Shown here piece after piece: positions 21,566-32,710 of a DNA stretch of 64,000 nt. Where the stretch lies: positions 1,364,001 to 1,428,000 of the forward strand of contig SRSI01000009.1 in NCBI GenBank assembly GCA_005656395.1, in the 5' to 3' direction. Numbering within the stretch: the first letter of the stretch is position 1; each line of letters begins with the position of its first letter. The DNA is from Strongyloides papillosus. Its lineage: Eukaryota; Nematoda; Chromadorea; Rhabditida; Strongyloididae. The position numbers and the translations under genes are program-made. The notes under the pieces were generated by a model. The model had not been told where the DNA came from. It searched no databases and was given only the letters and a program-made list of their open reading frames with translations.

Positions 21566-21760
21566 ATGAGTCACGCATATTTAGATAATATCATCTTATT
21601 TACATGTGAGAAAACTCACATTAAAAATTCTTTTGATTTGTTACAAAAGATAACTGAATTAATTAACCAAACTTTTTTAAGGTTTGAAGGAATAAAACAT
21701 TTAAATTTGAAAAAAAAAGTTATATTGTACAATTTTTCGAATAAAGTACAGTATTTTTAA
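21566..21760 (+). pseudogene. Possible reverse-transcriptase relic
   Basis: A 64-codon ORF reads AYLDNIILFT followed by a SFDLLQKITELI helix. This resembles the Y-x-DD segment and the following helix of retroelement reverse transcriptases, with the catalytic YxDD changed to YLDN. No flanking RT motifs, endonuclease or LTRs were found. If real, it is a dead fragment. Confidence 0.2.
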
Positions 21761-24175
21761 TTACTTACTTTATTTAAATTTTAAAGTGTTTTATCACTGT
21801 AATTAAGTATACAATCGTAACGTATCATGTTTAAATTAATAATATTATCTTTATGACACTTTTTCTACGATTGCCATACTTAATCCTTACATAAATTTAA
21901 TCAGGACTTATTAGCACTTCATCAGTTTTCATCATGACCTATCAACTTTTTTATTTATTTTTCCATTGACTTTTACAATAAAGGTAAATATTACTACGTA
22001 ATTTGTTGTTATATGAATGACTAATTAACAAACAGAATTCAATTTTTATGCATCCATTACTTTTCATAACTGTATTAAAGTTATTAACCATACTTTTTAA
22101 GATTTACAATCTACATACTGTGTAATTAAGAAACATCATAAAATTATAATGATTTTTATCTGTTACTGTGTGCTTGTCCCCTTTATTATAAAGTATCCTT
22201 AACTAATTATATCTTCATGGCACAAAACAGGAGTCGGTATTTTTTAATATGATCTTAATAATTCTAATGATATATAATTTTACTTTGATCATCATGACAA
22301 CCGCAATTTCTACTATCTAATTTTTTCTAGATAATTATAATAACTACTATATCTTAGGATTTAAAGTTACAGTTAATGGATTTATTATTTTCAACTGACC
22401 TTGTTTGCTTCATTTGTTTTTATTACTTCAAAATTTATATGAGTTAAAATAATTGTTTTTCAAGTAGAATGTAATCAAACATTCTATTAAATCTAAATAT
22501 ATTTTTTACACTCCTTGTTTATATTTATCACTTTGTTGTTACAGTTACTTAAGCATAATAATTTATCTTTCAGTAATGAAGATTTCTTTATTTTATGTTA
22601 AAAATTATTAAGGCAAAGTTTCTTCACCTGTCAAATCATAATATTTACCTTTTATAATATACCTGCTGTGTGTTACACAGTTGTTCTTTTCCCAACACTT
22701 TAAATTAACATAATTTGATGCCATCTGTAGAATTTTTATCAAACTGCTAAATTAATAATTCTAATTTAATACGTCATAATAAGCAAAGATCATATTAATT
22801 TACATAAATGTTACAGATTTTACACTATAATAAAAGTAACATTTTACTATAATTTTTTTTCATAAGTTAAATGTCTTTAAAATAATACAATAAGAGATAA
22901 TTTTTATTTTAGAAGATAAACTATTTATATTACTTTCAATTTACTCCTTTTAAACATAAATAGATTTTATTTTCATAGTAAACTACTTTTGAATTGTAGC
23001 AAGATAGTTTGATATTTTTTAACAATTTATAATATTGTTTATTCCTTCTTTGATTACATTAAAGTTACTTTATTCAATTTTTAAATATTGTTAGAAATTA
23101 CATTTTTTATATTGTTAAGTAAAAATTTTAGCTAATCATTTAAAATTCCTTCATCTTGTCTTATATTTTTACAATAAATTCACACAGATGAAACTATAAA
23201 TTATTCTCATGCTTTGAGTAGGATTTTTAATATTTTTTTCACATAAATACTATTTTCTCATATTTAGTGGTTCTTTTCTACACTTCTTATTAGATATACC
23301 TATTTTCACATATCTAATTAAATAATGCTTCAAGTATTATACTATATAAAATTTCTCAACAGGAAGCGGTATCATTCCTACAGAGTATGCTTTAAGCCTT
23401 GTAATAAAATTTCCTAAAATCTGTTCGGCAATAAAAACCTTCTGAATCATCAATCAAACATTCGATTTTAGTTAATGACACTTTATATAGACCAGATAGT
23501 GTTTTCATGATTTTTTTATGCACTTGAACAAAGAATTTGCCATATTAAATTGGTTCCTCCTATTTGAAGTTTTAAATTATATGATATGTATGCTAAATTA
23601 TAAATCATTTTTACAACAATTCTTATAATATGGTAATATTTATTATTTGAATCTCTCTATTTTTTTTTAAATCTAATTAGTTTTTCTTTATTTTAAATAC
23701 ATAGAAATTATTACTTATCAGTTAAATTATTTTTCAAAGAAAAGATAAATATTTTTTATTGTTTTCTTTCTACTTTCAAGTAATATTTATTTAATACCCA
23801 TTTTTATTTAAAATTATATGATAAACTTATTTAATATGATGTGACAAAGTATTCACAACTTTTCAAGTATTCATCTGATTTCAAATATCTTTTAAATACT
23901 TATCGGCTAAAGATTATTTAAGTACGTAACGTTGCTCAAAGATTTTTAAATTATTTTATGTTCACACTTTTTAAATGATAATAATATTTCTTATGGTAGA
24001 TACTTTGACTAATTATATTAAGATAATTTATCTAGTTATAAAAATGTTATTTGCACTCTTTAAGTTTTCGCTATAATGTTTTTAAATTATTATTATTATA
24101 AATTATTTATTAAATTATTTTAGAAATTATCATTGTTTTGTTAAATACATATATGAAATTATAATACATCTATTC

Positions 24176-26233
24176 ATGATGACTATTTTAAATGTCGTCC
24201 ATATAATTTTATTTTATATTTTTTATATCCCATCTACTACTTTTGGTGGATTCAATCTTTTTATATCATTAGAAGAGATGAATCGTACAATGGGAATATT
24301 ATCAGAAATGAAGTATGTAGAAAACGGGAAAGTTAACCAATATTCTACAAAATTTCCATATAGATTAAACTCTAATAGTTCTCATATAAATTTATCATGG
24401 AACTCTAATGTCAAAACACATCCTATATATTATTCTATAAAAACAGTATCTGAAGATTTAAATGTATTTCCTATAGTTCATATACCATTAAGTGGAGTTT
24501 TACCATTAAAAACAGAACAATTTGCAATTGAACATCGATGTACCGGAAGTAGAGCTGGACAATTTTTAATACAAATTCATTTTAACATTTCATGGCCAAG
24601 TTCTCAAAACACAACATATTTTGTATTAAAACAAGAAAAAATTTGTGAACTAAAAAACATTCGTGGACATTACAATTCTCAAGATTATCAACCCAGAGGA
24701 ACTAACAGCTTTCATAATTCTTATCTTACACCAAAGCAACTACTTATAATATCTCTAACAATATCGGGATTGGTATTTGTTTGTATCATTATAATCATAT
24801 GGGGATGTTTGAAAAAATCTCACTACACAAAAAGTTTTTTTGATTCTGATGATGGTCATACAAAAAGTTCGCATCTTCCTTTTATTTCTGAAAAACTGTC
24901 AGATTTAAATTCTATCTCATCGTGCGCTCTCCTACATCATCAAAACCCTGCCATACACCATTATCTATTTCCTAATACATCAACTCCGAGATCTTCTATT
25001 GTCTTACCTCAATTCTCAAATTATTTTAATACTCCAAATTATCTTAAAACAGAAGGAGATTTAATTTATGAGAATGATGATAATCATGTTGACATAGAAG
25101 CGGCATTAATGAATCTTCATATCGATAAAAAGTTTATTACACCGGCACCTTTTACTGAAATTGAAGGTAAGTTTATTATTCAAATATATAACAATCTAAT
25201 AATCTATCTTCCCTCAAACAATTTTTTTATTAATTTATTATTAAATAAATATTCTTTAGGGACATTTGGCGAAGTTCGTTTTTATTTGTGGCAAAAATCC
25301 TTGACAAATTATCATGGCGATGTAGAAGATGAAGATAATTGTGATGATCCTGACATGACAAATGATGATATGACTGTTTACGGCAAAACTCTTAAAAATA
25401 ATGCAGATCAAAAACAATTTGAAGTGTTTATATTACAAGCATTAACTTTTTATAATGTTCCTTCACATCCTAATCTAGCTAAAATTATTGGAGCAGCTAC
25501 CATAAATGATTTAAAATTACAAAACTTTAGTAAGAAAAAAGACTATCCAACAATACTGTATAAACATAATGGTTTTGGTAATTTGAAAAAATTCTTAATA
25601 CAATGTAGATCTAAGGTCAATGCAAATAATTATTATATTGAAGACGAGTCAACATTTAGTAGAACTTCGACTGAAAATTGTTATAGTTATAATTCATTAA
25701 GAACGCATGAATTAGTTTCTATTGTAAAGCAAGTTTTAAAGGCAATAACTCATTTGCATAGGCATAAAGTATTACATAAAGATATTGGAACAAGAAATTG
25801 TTTAGTTTATGAGACAAAGTTTGGTAGTGAAGAAAGATTATGTGTTCAATTAGCTGATGATTCACTTAGCAGAGATTTATTTCCGTCAGATTATTATTGT
25901 TTAGCTGACAATGATAATCAACCTATAAAATGGCTTCCACCTGAAAGTATTATAACAAAACAATACACAAGTGCAAGTGATGTTTGGATGTTTGGAGTTT
26001 TAATGTGGGAAGTAATGTCATGTGTGATTGAACCATATGAAAAAATTGAACCTGAAGAAATGTATTCTTCTTTAATTAATGGAATTAGATTACAACAACC
26101 AGTCAATTGTCCTGATGAATTGTACAGTATAATGTTATCTTGTTGGAAGACAAACTATATTGATAGACCTTCAGCTATGGATATATTATACAAATTAGAA
26201 AAGTTTTCTTATCATTTATCTAAATATATTTAA
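24176..26233 (+). CDS. lin-18: Ryk/Derailed-type Wnt receptor pseudokinase (LIN-18)
   Basis: Exons 24176-25166 and 25260-26233 join as E-G-T-F-G-E-V, giving 654 residues. Signal peptide about 1-24, WIF (Wnt-binding) domain about 25-165 ending in EKIC, transmembrane helix about 188-212, then a Ser-rich juxtamembrane region and a kinase-like domain from about 330. Ryk hallmarks are present: the glycine loop EGTFGEV, HKDIGTRNC in place of HRD, ADDSLSRDLFP in place of DFG, and KWLPPESI instead of the tyrosine-kinase KWMAPE type. Known role: Wnt co-receptor controlling cell polarity and axon guidance, with a domain thought to be catalytically impaired. The 93-bp intron is a multiple of three without a stop, so unspliced RNA would read through and add 31 residues inside the nucleotide loop. 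Confidence 0.9.
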   Translation: MMTILNVVHIILFYIFYIPSTTFGGFNLFISLEEMNRTMGILSEMKYVENGKVNQYSTKFPYRLNSNSSHINLSWNSNVKTHPIYYSIKTVSEDLNVFPIVHIPLSGVLPLKTEQFAIEHRCTGSRAGQFLIQIHFNISWPSSQNTTYFVLKQEKICELKNIRGHYNSQDYQPRGTNSFHNSYLTPKQLLIISLTISGLVFVCIIIIIWGCLKKSHYTKSFFDSDDGHTKSSHLPFISEKLSDLNSISSCALLHHQNPAIHHYLFPNTSTPRSSIVLPQFSNYFNTPNYLKTEGDLIYENDDNHVDIEAALMNLHIDKKFITPAPFTEIEGKFIIQIYNNLIIYLPSNNFFINLLLNKYSLGTFGEVRFYLWQKSLTNYHGDVEDEDNCDDPDMTNDDMTVYGKTLKNNADQKQFEVFILQALTFYNVPSHPNLAKIIGAATINDLKLQNFSKKKDYPTILYKHNGFGNLKKFLIQCRSKVNANNYYIEDESTFSRTSTENCYSYNSLRTHELVSIVKQVLKAITHLHRHKVLHKDIGTRNCLVYETKFGSEERLCVQLADDSLSRDLFPSDYYCLADNDNQPIKWLPPESIITKQYTSASDVWMFGVLMWEVMSCVIEPYEKIEPEEMYSSLINGIRLQQPVNCPDELYSIMLSCWKTNYIDRPSAMDILYKLEKFSYHLSKYI

Positions 26234-26447
26234 AATTTCTACTATATTTGCACCAACAAATTTCACTTTTATGTAACTAATAACGGGTATTTTATATTAA
26301 AATGATAGACTATGTTATCGAAAATTAATTTTATTTATTGTAGATAAAATTTTTAAAAAATATGATTTTTCTATAAAGTTTATTTGGACGACTTTTTAGG
26401 GAAATATTACAAAGCCAAAAATCTCTTAACAAAAATTAATAATCTAT

Positions 26448-26795
26448 CTAAAAATCTACTAATCCGTCCTTCTTTTTAACACCTTTTTTAATTTCATCAA
26501 ATTTTATAATTCGCTTTAAGATAAATAAATATAACATTCTTACTTTCTCCACTGTTCTTGGAATTTGATTTATCAAATTCATAAGATTTTCTTTATATTT
26601 TATCATTTCCACCACCAGGATCTTCATTTTGGTTTGAAACTTCCAAATTTTTAAATTTGTTCCTTGAAAATCGTTTTTAACCTTTTTGCATCCACACTGT
26701 CCATGCAAATGAATTAATAAAATAATTTTCTCAGCATAACTATCAGGAAAATAAATTTTTATATTGGTTTTCCTTTTGTCTTTATAAATAGTTAA
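26448..26795 (-). other. Unassigned open frame, possible terminal exon or relic
   Basis: A 115-codon frame begins right after an acceptor-like TTTTATTAG and ends in a stop at 26448. Its start reads KIYFPDSYAEKIILLIHLHG, vaguely like the strand before the oxyanion HG of alpha/beta hydrolases, but no catalytic serine motif follows. No upstream exon with matching phase was found. It lies antisense, downstream of lin-18. Reality is doubtful. Confidence 0.25.
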
Positions 26796-27031
26796 CTAAT
26801 AAAATATATGGTAATATATTTATTTAGTCTAGAAAAAAAATGTCTATGTAACGTTAATTTAAAACAATATTTCTTTTAACAAATTACTAGAATCAAAAAA
26901 AATGCATGAACTATTATAGTTAATTAATTTAAAAAAATTATGCAATTTGTATTATACAGTAATTTACCCCTTTGTTGCCATGCATTGAAGATTGTAATAT
27001 TTAAGCTGCATAAGAAACAATAGAATTTAAA

Positions 27032-27556
27032 TTATTTTGGAGCATTTGGATTTCTATGGGCTTGATCTCGTTGTTGTTGTGCCTTAAGAAATTCTCCATA
27101 ATCAATAAAACCATCATTATTAAAGTCATCTTCTTTAAGTATTGAATCTATCATTTGCTCAAGTTCAATTTCTGATGGTAGTGGTGGAGGAATACCTGTA
27201 TCTTTATGTTGTGGTCCAGGATTTTCTTGATGAAAATGAGTAATTGCTTTAATTAATTCAATTCCATCTAGCTTTCCATTTTTATCTAAATCGTGTATAT
27301 TAAAATAATGAAATTGAAGTTGTTCTGGAGTCATATTAGAAGTAGGATCAATTTTACCATCTAAATGTTCTTTTATATGTTCGGCATCATGAGCAGCCTG
27401 TCCACCAAATTGTTCTACATTATGATGTTGTTGCTCTTGACCTCCAGCATGATGTCCCTGAAGAGGTGGTTGTTGTCCAGGAAATTGGTTATTGTGGCAA
27501 ATAATAACTTGAATAATTATTGAAAACAAAATTGATCCTACCCAACCAAAAAACAT
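27032..27556 (-). CDS. MCFD2: MCFD2-like EF-hand protein, ER-to-Golgi cargo receptor partner
   Basis: Single exon, 174 residues. Signal peptide about 1-20, then a Gln/His-rich linker, then two EF-hands: loop 89-100 (D-x-D-x-N-G-x-L-D-x-x-E) and loop 144-155 (D-x-N-x-D-G-x-I-D-x-x-E). The sequence around them (MTPEQLQFHYFNIHDLDKNG) is the MCFD2 signature. In animals MCFD2 binds the lectin LMAN1/ERGIC-53 in a calcium-dependent way and carries glycoproteins out of the ER. The Gln/His-rich insert before the EF-hands is not seen in vertebrate MCFD2. An acceptor-like TTTTTTTAG directly touches the ATG, which fixes the start if the mRNA is trans-spliced. No ER retention motif is present at the C-terminus. 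Confidence 0.85.
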   Translation of the reverse strand: MFFGWVGSILFSIIIQVIICHNNQFPGQQPPLQGHHAGGQEQQHHNVEQFGGQAAHDAEHIKEHLDGKIDPTSNMTPEQLQFHYFNIHDLDKNGKLDGIELIKAITHFHQENPGPQHKDTGIPPPLPSEIELEQMIDSILKEDDFNNDGFIDYGEFLKAQQQRDQAHRNPNAPK

Positions 27557-27566
27557 CTAAAAAAAG
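27557..27566 (-). promoter_or_regulatory. Candidate spliced-leader acceptor directly at the MCFD2 start
   Basis: Minus-strand TTTTTTTAG abuts ATG with no nucleotide in between, so a trans-spliced mRNA would have only the leader as its 5' UTR. An ordinary cis acceptor is the alternative, but no upstream exon was found. Confidence 0.45.
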
Positions 27567-29873
27567 TAAATTATATTTTAAATTAAAAATAAACAAATAT
27601 TCATAAAATAAACAAAGCAAAATTATTTTAATATTGTTTAAAATTATTCATCTATGATTTATTAAATATTTTTTCATGTTACAATAGTTAATATCATTTT
27701 TATTATAAAAAAAAGTTAAACTAAAACGCATAAGTAATTAAAAATAATTAGAATTGCTACAAGTTTATGTTATTTAAATTAATTTCTTTTTGTCTAATAA
27801 ATTTTAATGTCTTTTTATCAAAGTGCTGATGTGTCTATTGGAGTATCGCAACTTAGCGAAATTCACAGAATATAATAATAGTAGATAAATAAGATTGCAA
27901 ACAAAATTTATACCATATACTGTTAACTAATTACATTTGTGTTAAATCTAAATATAGGTATGAATGAAAAGAATAAATACTTATAATTTCAGTGTATGTA
28001 TTAAAAACATTCGTATTAATTTTAACATCATTTAAAAATAAATAATTAAAGAAATTTCGACAAATGAACGTTAGGTAAAGATTATAATTTTTTGCTCTCA
28101 TTTTTAAAGTAATAATGTACTAACAATGAATTAAATTATATTACATTGATATTGGGCAAATAGTATTAAGGGAATAATAAATTACACTTAATCATTTAAA
28201 ATCATTTCAATCACACATGAAAATTTTAATATTATTATTATTTGATTTTTTAAATTTATTATATGTAATGGTAAATTATTAGACAAAATCATCACGTTCA
28301 AGTAAATGTTTTTTAAAAGAATTTTAACATAAAATCAAATTTACAACTTTTAAAAATAAATAATTTATTATATCGTTATATGTAATGTGAGGATTTAATT
28401 ATCTAATAATGTAAAGCCTCCTGTATACATAAAATATTTAGAAAAGTTTATTTTTATTTCACAAAGCTATTTCTTTTCTGCTAAGACAAAAAAAATAAAT
28501 TTAAAATTGTGAAATACATCAATGTTTTAAAATGATGATTTTATAGCTCTAATTTGAAAATTTCAGATCTTCCTGGATAATCAGAGCATGGAAATTGATA
28601 TTGACAATAAAATTATTTATAAACATATTGTTGAAAAATGAAAATCAATTAAATTCAGAAATGCGACTCGAAAATCAAACATTACGATGAAATTTCAAGA
28701 AATTACTTTTATTGTGTTCTAATATTTAGACTATTTTTTATATGAAATATAAATATATTTTAATATTAAAATACATTTAATATATTTGAGTCGTAATTTT
28801 ATGGAGATAAATACTTATTTTCATCATCCTAGCATAATGTTTATGGCAATTAGTTTTTTATAATACTTTTTGTTGTTGACAATTTTCTTATTCGTTTGGA
28901 TGTACTAATTAACAGAAATTTTTGTGTTAAGATTTTAAAAAATTTAAATATAATATTTAGTACTTTTTATGTGTTGTACTCAAAAAATCTTTTAAAATAA
29001 TCCTATTTTATAAATCTTTTGAATGTCATAATGTTTACAATGTGTACTATGTCTGTTGTAAATATTTTATGTATCGTCGAAACTATGCACTTTTAAACAA
29101 TATGTTTACTAACATGTAAGGAAATGGATTTGCCTTTTTTTCATTAAAAATCATAATTTTTCAATTAAATAAGAATATCTTATTATATTTTTTACTTCAC
29201 TATTCAAATAAAATGTTTTAAAACCATTAATCTTTTTATTTTAATTCATTTAAAACAAAACATATTTTAATAACAACTCCTATGAGTAAAAATGATCTTC
29301 AAATTTGAATATAATAATTTGTTTTTATATATATAACTCATTATTATCATAATGATAAAAATAATAAGTTATAATTGACATATACTTTTATAGAACAATA
29401 CCTTAATTAAAAATAAACGTGAAAATAGTACAAATAAAGCACAAAATTATTTTAGTAAAAAAATGTTCAATTAATTGATATGACACTTTTATCTATATTA
29501 ATATCTTGTTCTAATCTAACATCCAAATATAAAAATTGTATTTAATAATTTTTACACGATACAAAAAATATTATTAAATTATATTGAAACTATTTTTTAT
29601 ATTCTAAACAAGTTTTATTCCCAATTTCTCAAAGTTAAGTAAGAAAGAGAAATGTAAACAACTTGTTTTTCCACCAACCTGAAAACGAGTAAAATCAACG
29701 AGACGCAGAAAATACCACATGGAAATTTTTTGATAATATCATTCAAATCCATTTATTGATACGAAAAACCGTTGTAATATTTGCATGTTGTATTGTTGAC
29801 GGTGACTAACAATTTGGAATAATGATACTTGCCATATTGCCAGTTGGTAAATGTCTTATTCCTACTTCTAGTG
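27567..29873. other. Intergenic, shared upstream region of MCFD2 and syntaxin-5
   Basis: About 2.3 kb without a coding frame of interest. The last 230 bp before syntaxin-5 are less AT-rich and end in CCTACTTCTAG, an acceptor-like site two bases before the start codon. An imperfect inverted repeat at 29334-29371 is listed separately. Confidence 0.5.
29334..29371. repeat. Imperfect AT-rich palindrome
   Basis: TAACTCATTATTATCAT is followed at once by ATGATAAAAATAATAAGTTA-like sequence, giving a hairpin with arms of about 17 bp and a few mismatches. In such AT-rich DNA this may arise by chance. Confidence 0.35.
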
Positions 29874-30835
29874 ATGCCGTTTAGAGATAGAACTGCTGAG
29901 TTTAGGACGACTGGAAAGTCCTATCAAATGAAAATTCGATCCACAATTCCTCAGAATACTGTAAATGACAGGCACCAAATGATACAAGAAAGCATTGCTT
30001 TTAATCAATTATCAAAGTAGGTGTTATAAATAGTTGTTTACTAAAATATTTTAGAAAAATTGGTAAAGATTTGGGACTAACATGTACAAAAATGGAAAAA
30101 TTGACAGAATTAGCAAAACGAAAGAGTCTTTTCGATGATAAAGTAAATGAGATGGAACAACTATCCAGAATAGTGAAACAAGATATTACAGGATTAAATA
30201 AACAAATTGCTCAATTACAAGAATATGCAAAACGAAGAGCAAGTTCACGATATCAAAGTCAAGATCATTCTAAATTAGTAGTAGTTGGCTTACAATCAAA
30301 ATTAGCTAATGTATCGAAAGATTTTCAAACAGTACTTGAGGTCCGTACAGAAAATATGAAACAATTAAGAAATAGACGTGAAATGTTTTCACAAATGACA
30401 CCATTATCTACAAATCCCATGCTTCCATCAAGTAGCAATAAAAATTTGTTAACAATGGATAATGATCAAAATAATTTTAATTCAGTTGCTTTGGATATGG
30501 ATGCTTTAGAACAACATCGAGTACAAGATCAAATGACACTAATAGATGAAACAGGAAATTATTTACAAGCAAGAAATAATGCAATGGAAAGTATTGAATC
30601 CAACATATCTGAATTAGGACAAATTTTTAGACAATTAGCATCACTTGTTGCTGAACAAGGAGAGATGATTACGAGAATTGATTCTAACGTTGAGCATACA
30701 ACTTTGAATATAGATTCTGCTCATCACGAATTAATAAAGTACTTTAATAACATTGCTAAAAACAGATGGTTAATTATTAAAGTATTTGGTACTTTAATGG
30801 CCTTCTTTATCTTTTTTGTTATCTTTCTTACATAA
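29874..30835 (+). CDS. syx-5: Syntaxin-5, Golgi Qa-SNARE
   Basis: Exons 29874-30016 and 30055-30835 join in phase (S-K-K-I-G-K-D-L) to give 307 residues. The N-terminal MPFRDRTAEF motif, the KIGKDL...KLEKL-type segment with AKRKSLFDDK, and LQSKLANVSKDF...VLEVRTEN are diagnostic for syntaxin-5. The SNARE helix spans about 215-280, with the zero-layer Gln in AEQGEMITRID, followed by a C-terminal membrane anchor (about 285-306). Known role: fusion of ER-derived vesicles with the cis-Golgi and intra-Golgi traffic. The chosen ATG matches the short animal isoform; a longer start would need a 25-bp intron. It precedes sel-11 on the same strand by 204 bp, so co-transcription is possible. Confidence 0.93.
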
Positions 30836-31039
30836 TATATTTACCAATATTTTTTTATACCGTATGAATATTTCACTATGTCAGATTAATACTATTTATT
30901 GTGTAAAAATACTTCTATCTTATCTTGTATTTTTTTGTTGTTTTTATAGGTTTGATCCTTTTGATTATTTTATTCGTTTATTTATTTACCAACAACATTT
31001 TTAGGTTTATTTTGCCAAAATTAGTATTAAAACTTCAAG

Positions 31040-32710
31040 ATGGCTATACAAGTTTCATTGCCAATGATTGTTGGCTACTCTTCAGTGTGTACTTTAATTA
31101 CAATAGCTCATGCATTTGCTAAAAAGGAACAATTTTACACTGCAATGATTTATCTAACTACAAATAACTTTTCAATGTGTGTTTTATATGCCCAGATTGC
31201 TGTTATTATATATTTGATATATGAATTAATAAAAAAAATTCTTTTTGGCTCATTAAGAGTTGAGGAAGTTGAACACGTTTATGAACATTGTTGGCACGCT
31301 ATTATGGAAACATGTTTAGCTTTTACAATTTTTAGAGATGACTTTACTGCAAAACATGTAATGCTTTTTGTACTACTATTACTAATTAAAAGTTTTCACT
31401 GGCTCTGTGAAAATAGAGTTGATTATATGGAAAGGAGTCCAGTAATCTCAACAACATTTCATGTTAGAATTCTTACTACTCTTACACTACTAGCTTTATT
31501 TGATAGTTATTCTTGTTCAGATGCATTTTTTAATGTTGTTGCAAATGGAAGTTCTGTTTATTTGATTTTTGGATTTGAATATGCCATAATGTTGGTTAGT
31601 AACATTCACATTTTTATCAAATACCTAATTCACAATCATGATGCTAGATTAGCAGCACCATGGGCAAATAAATCTGTTTACCTTCTTTATGCTGAACTTT
31701 TTATAAGTAAGTTTTAAATATGGTGTGTTAAAATTTCTTATTTTTTAGATACAATAAATGTAATAATTTATTCTGTATTTACATTTATAATGTTTAAAGT
31801 TCATGCAGTGCCATTATTTGCTTTGAGACCTTTCTATTCTGCTTTAAGAGCATGTCAAAAATCATTTAACGATGTTATTCAATCGAGACGAGCCATTCAT
31901 GCTATGAATAATTTATTTCATTTTGCCACAGAAGAGGAATTATCGCAAATGGATGCTGTTTGTATTATTTGTCGTGATGAAATGGTCATTGAAGACAGAC
32001 CTAAAAAACTTCCTTGTGGACATATTTTCCATACAACATGCTTACGAACATGGTTCCAATTCCAAAGAACTTGTCCTACTTGTAGAGCAAATGTTTTAAC
32101 AATGACTTTACCTACACCTAACCCTCAAGCAAATAATCAAAATATAAATAACAGAAATGAAAACCAAAATGGTGGAGGTTTTCAAAATAGGCCTATTATT
32201 AATTTCAATTTACCACAAAACAATAGAATAAGGGTTGCATTTAGGGTTAATCAAATTCCACAGAATAACCAATTCCAAAATACAAACGTTAGACAAAATG
32301 GAAATAATGGTAATCAACAACAGCAAACTAATACACTTCCTAATATGTCATTTCCAATGCCATCTGGGGTGCCAATATTTCCAATGTTTACACAAGCTCC
32401 ACCCTATCCTCAAATGAATCCTGTGTCTTTTCCTGATCCACCAGATTATAGTGGTTTGACAGACGAAGAGCTTAGACAAATGGAAGGTGAAACTAGGGAC
32501 GCTGTTATTGCTCGTATTGATGCTTTAAAAAATATACAAATTTTGTTGGAGGCTGCAGTTTTGCAATTTGATCAATATAGAAATATTCAAATTGTTCAAG
32601 AACAAATGAAAGAGAGGGCAGAACGTTTGTCTGAAGAAGCACAAGAAACACAAGGAGTTCAAGAACAGCAAACGAATCAGAATACAGAAAATGATGCTCA
32701 ACAAGAGTAA
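31040..32710 (+). CDS. sel-11: HRD1/synoviolin-type ER E3 ubiquitin ligase
   Basis: Exons 31040-31706 and 31749-32710 join in phase (F-I-N-T-I) to give 542 residues. About six transmembrane helices occupy residues 1-245 with the family signatures ETCLAFTIFRDDF, SFHWL, DYMERSP and FGFEYAI. A RING-H2 domain follows at 294-334 (C294, C297, C312, H314, H317, C320, C331, C334), then an Asn/Gln/Pro-rich cytosolic tail. Known role: retrotranslocation channel and ligase of ER-associated degradation (ERAD-L/M). The start is the first ATG giving a correct luminal-first topology. Acceptor-like TTTTTAG (about 30997-31003) and AAATTAG (31018-31024) sequences sit upstream, in line with trans-splicing as the second gene of an operon after syntaxin-5. 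Confidence 0.93.

Larger units (their letters stand above)
19425..24175. other. Gene-poor AT-rich region
   Basis: About 4.7 kb with no supported gene. It contains a weak reverse-transcriptase-like fragment (21566-21760), a short inverted repeat (20304-20342) and a stretch near 22,605 that resembles 13,270. The part nearest 24,175 presumably includes the lin-18 promoter. Confidence 0.6.

Noticed and set aside
29823..29873. Longer syntaxin-5 N-terminus from an upstream ATG
   Set aside because: It needs a 25-bp intron (GTAAATG...TTCTAG), shorter than any other intron here; the site is better read as a trans-splice acceptor.
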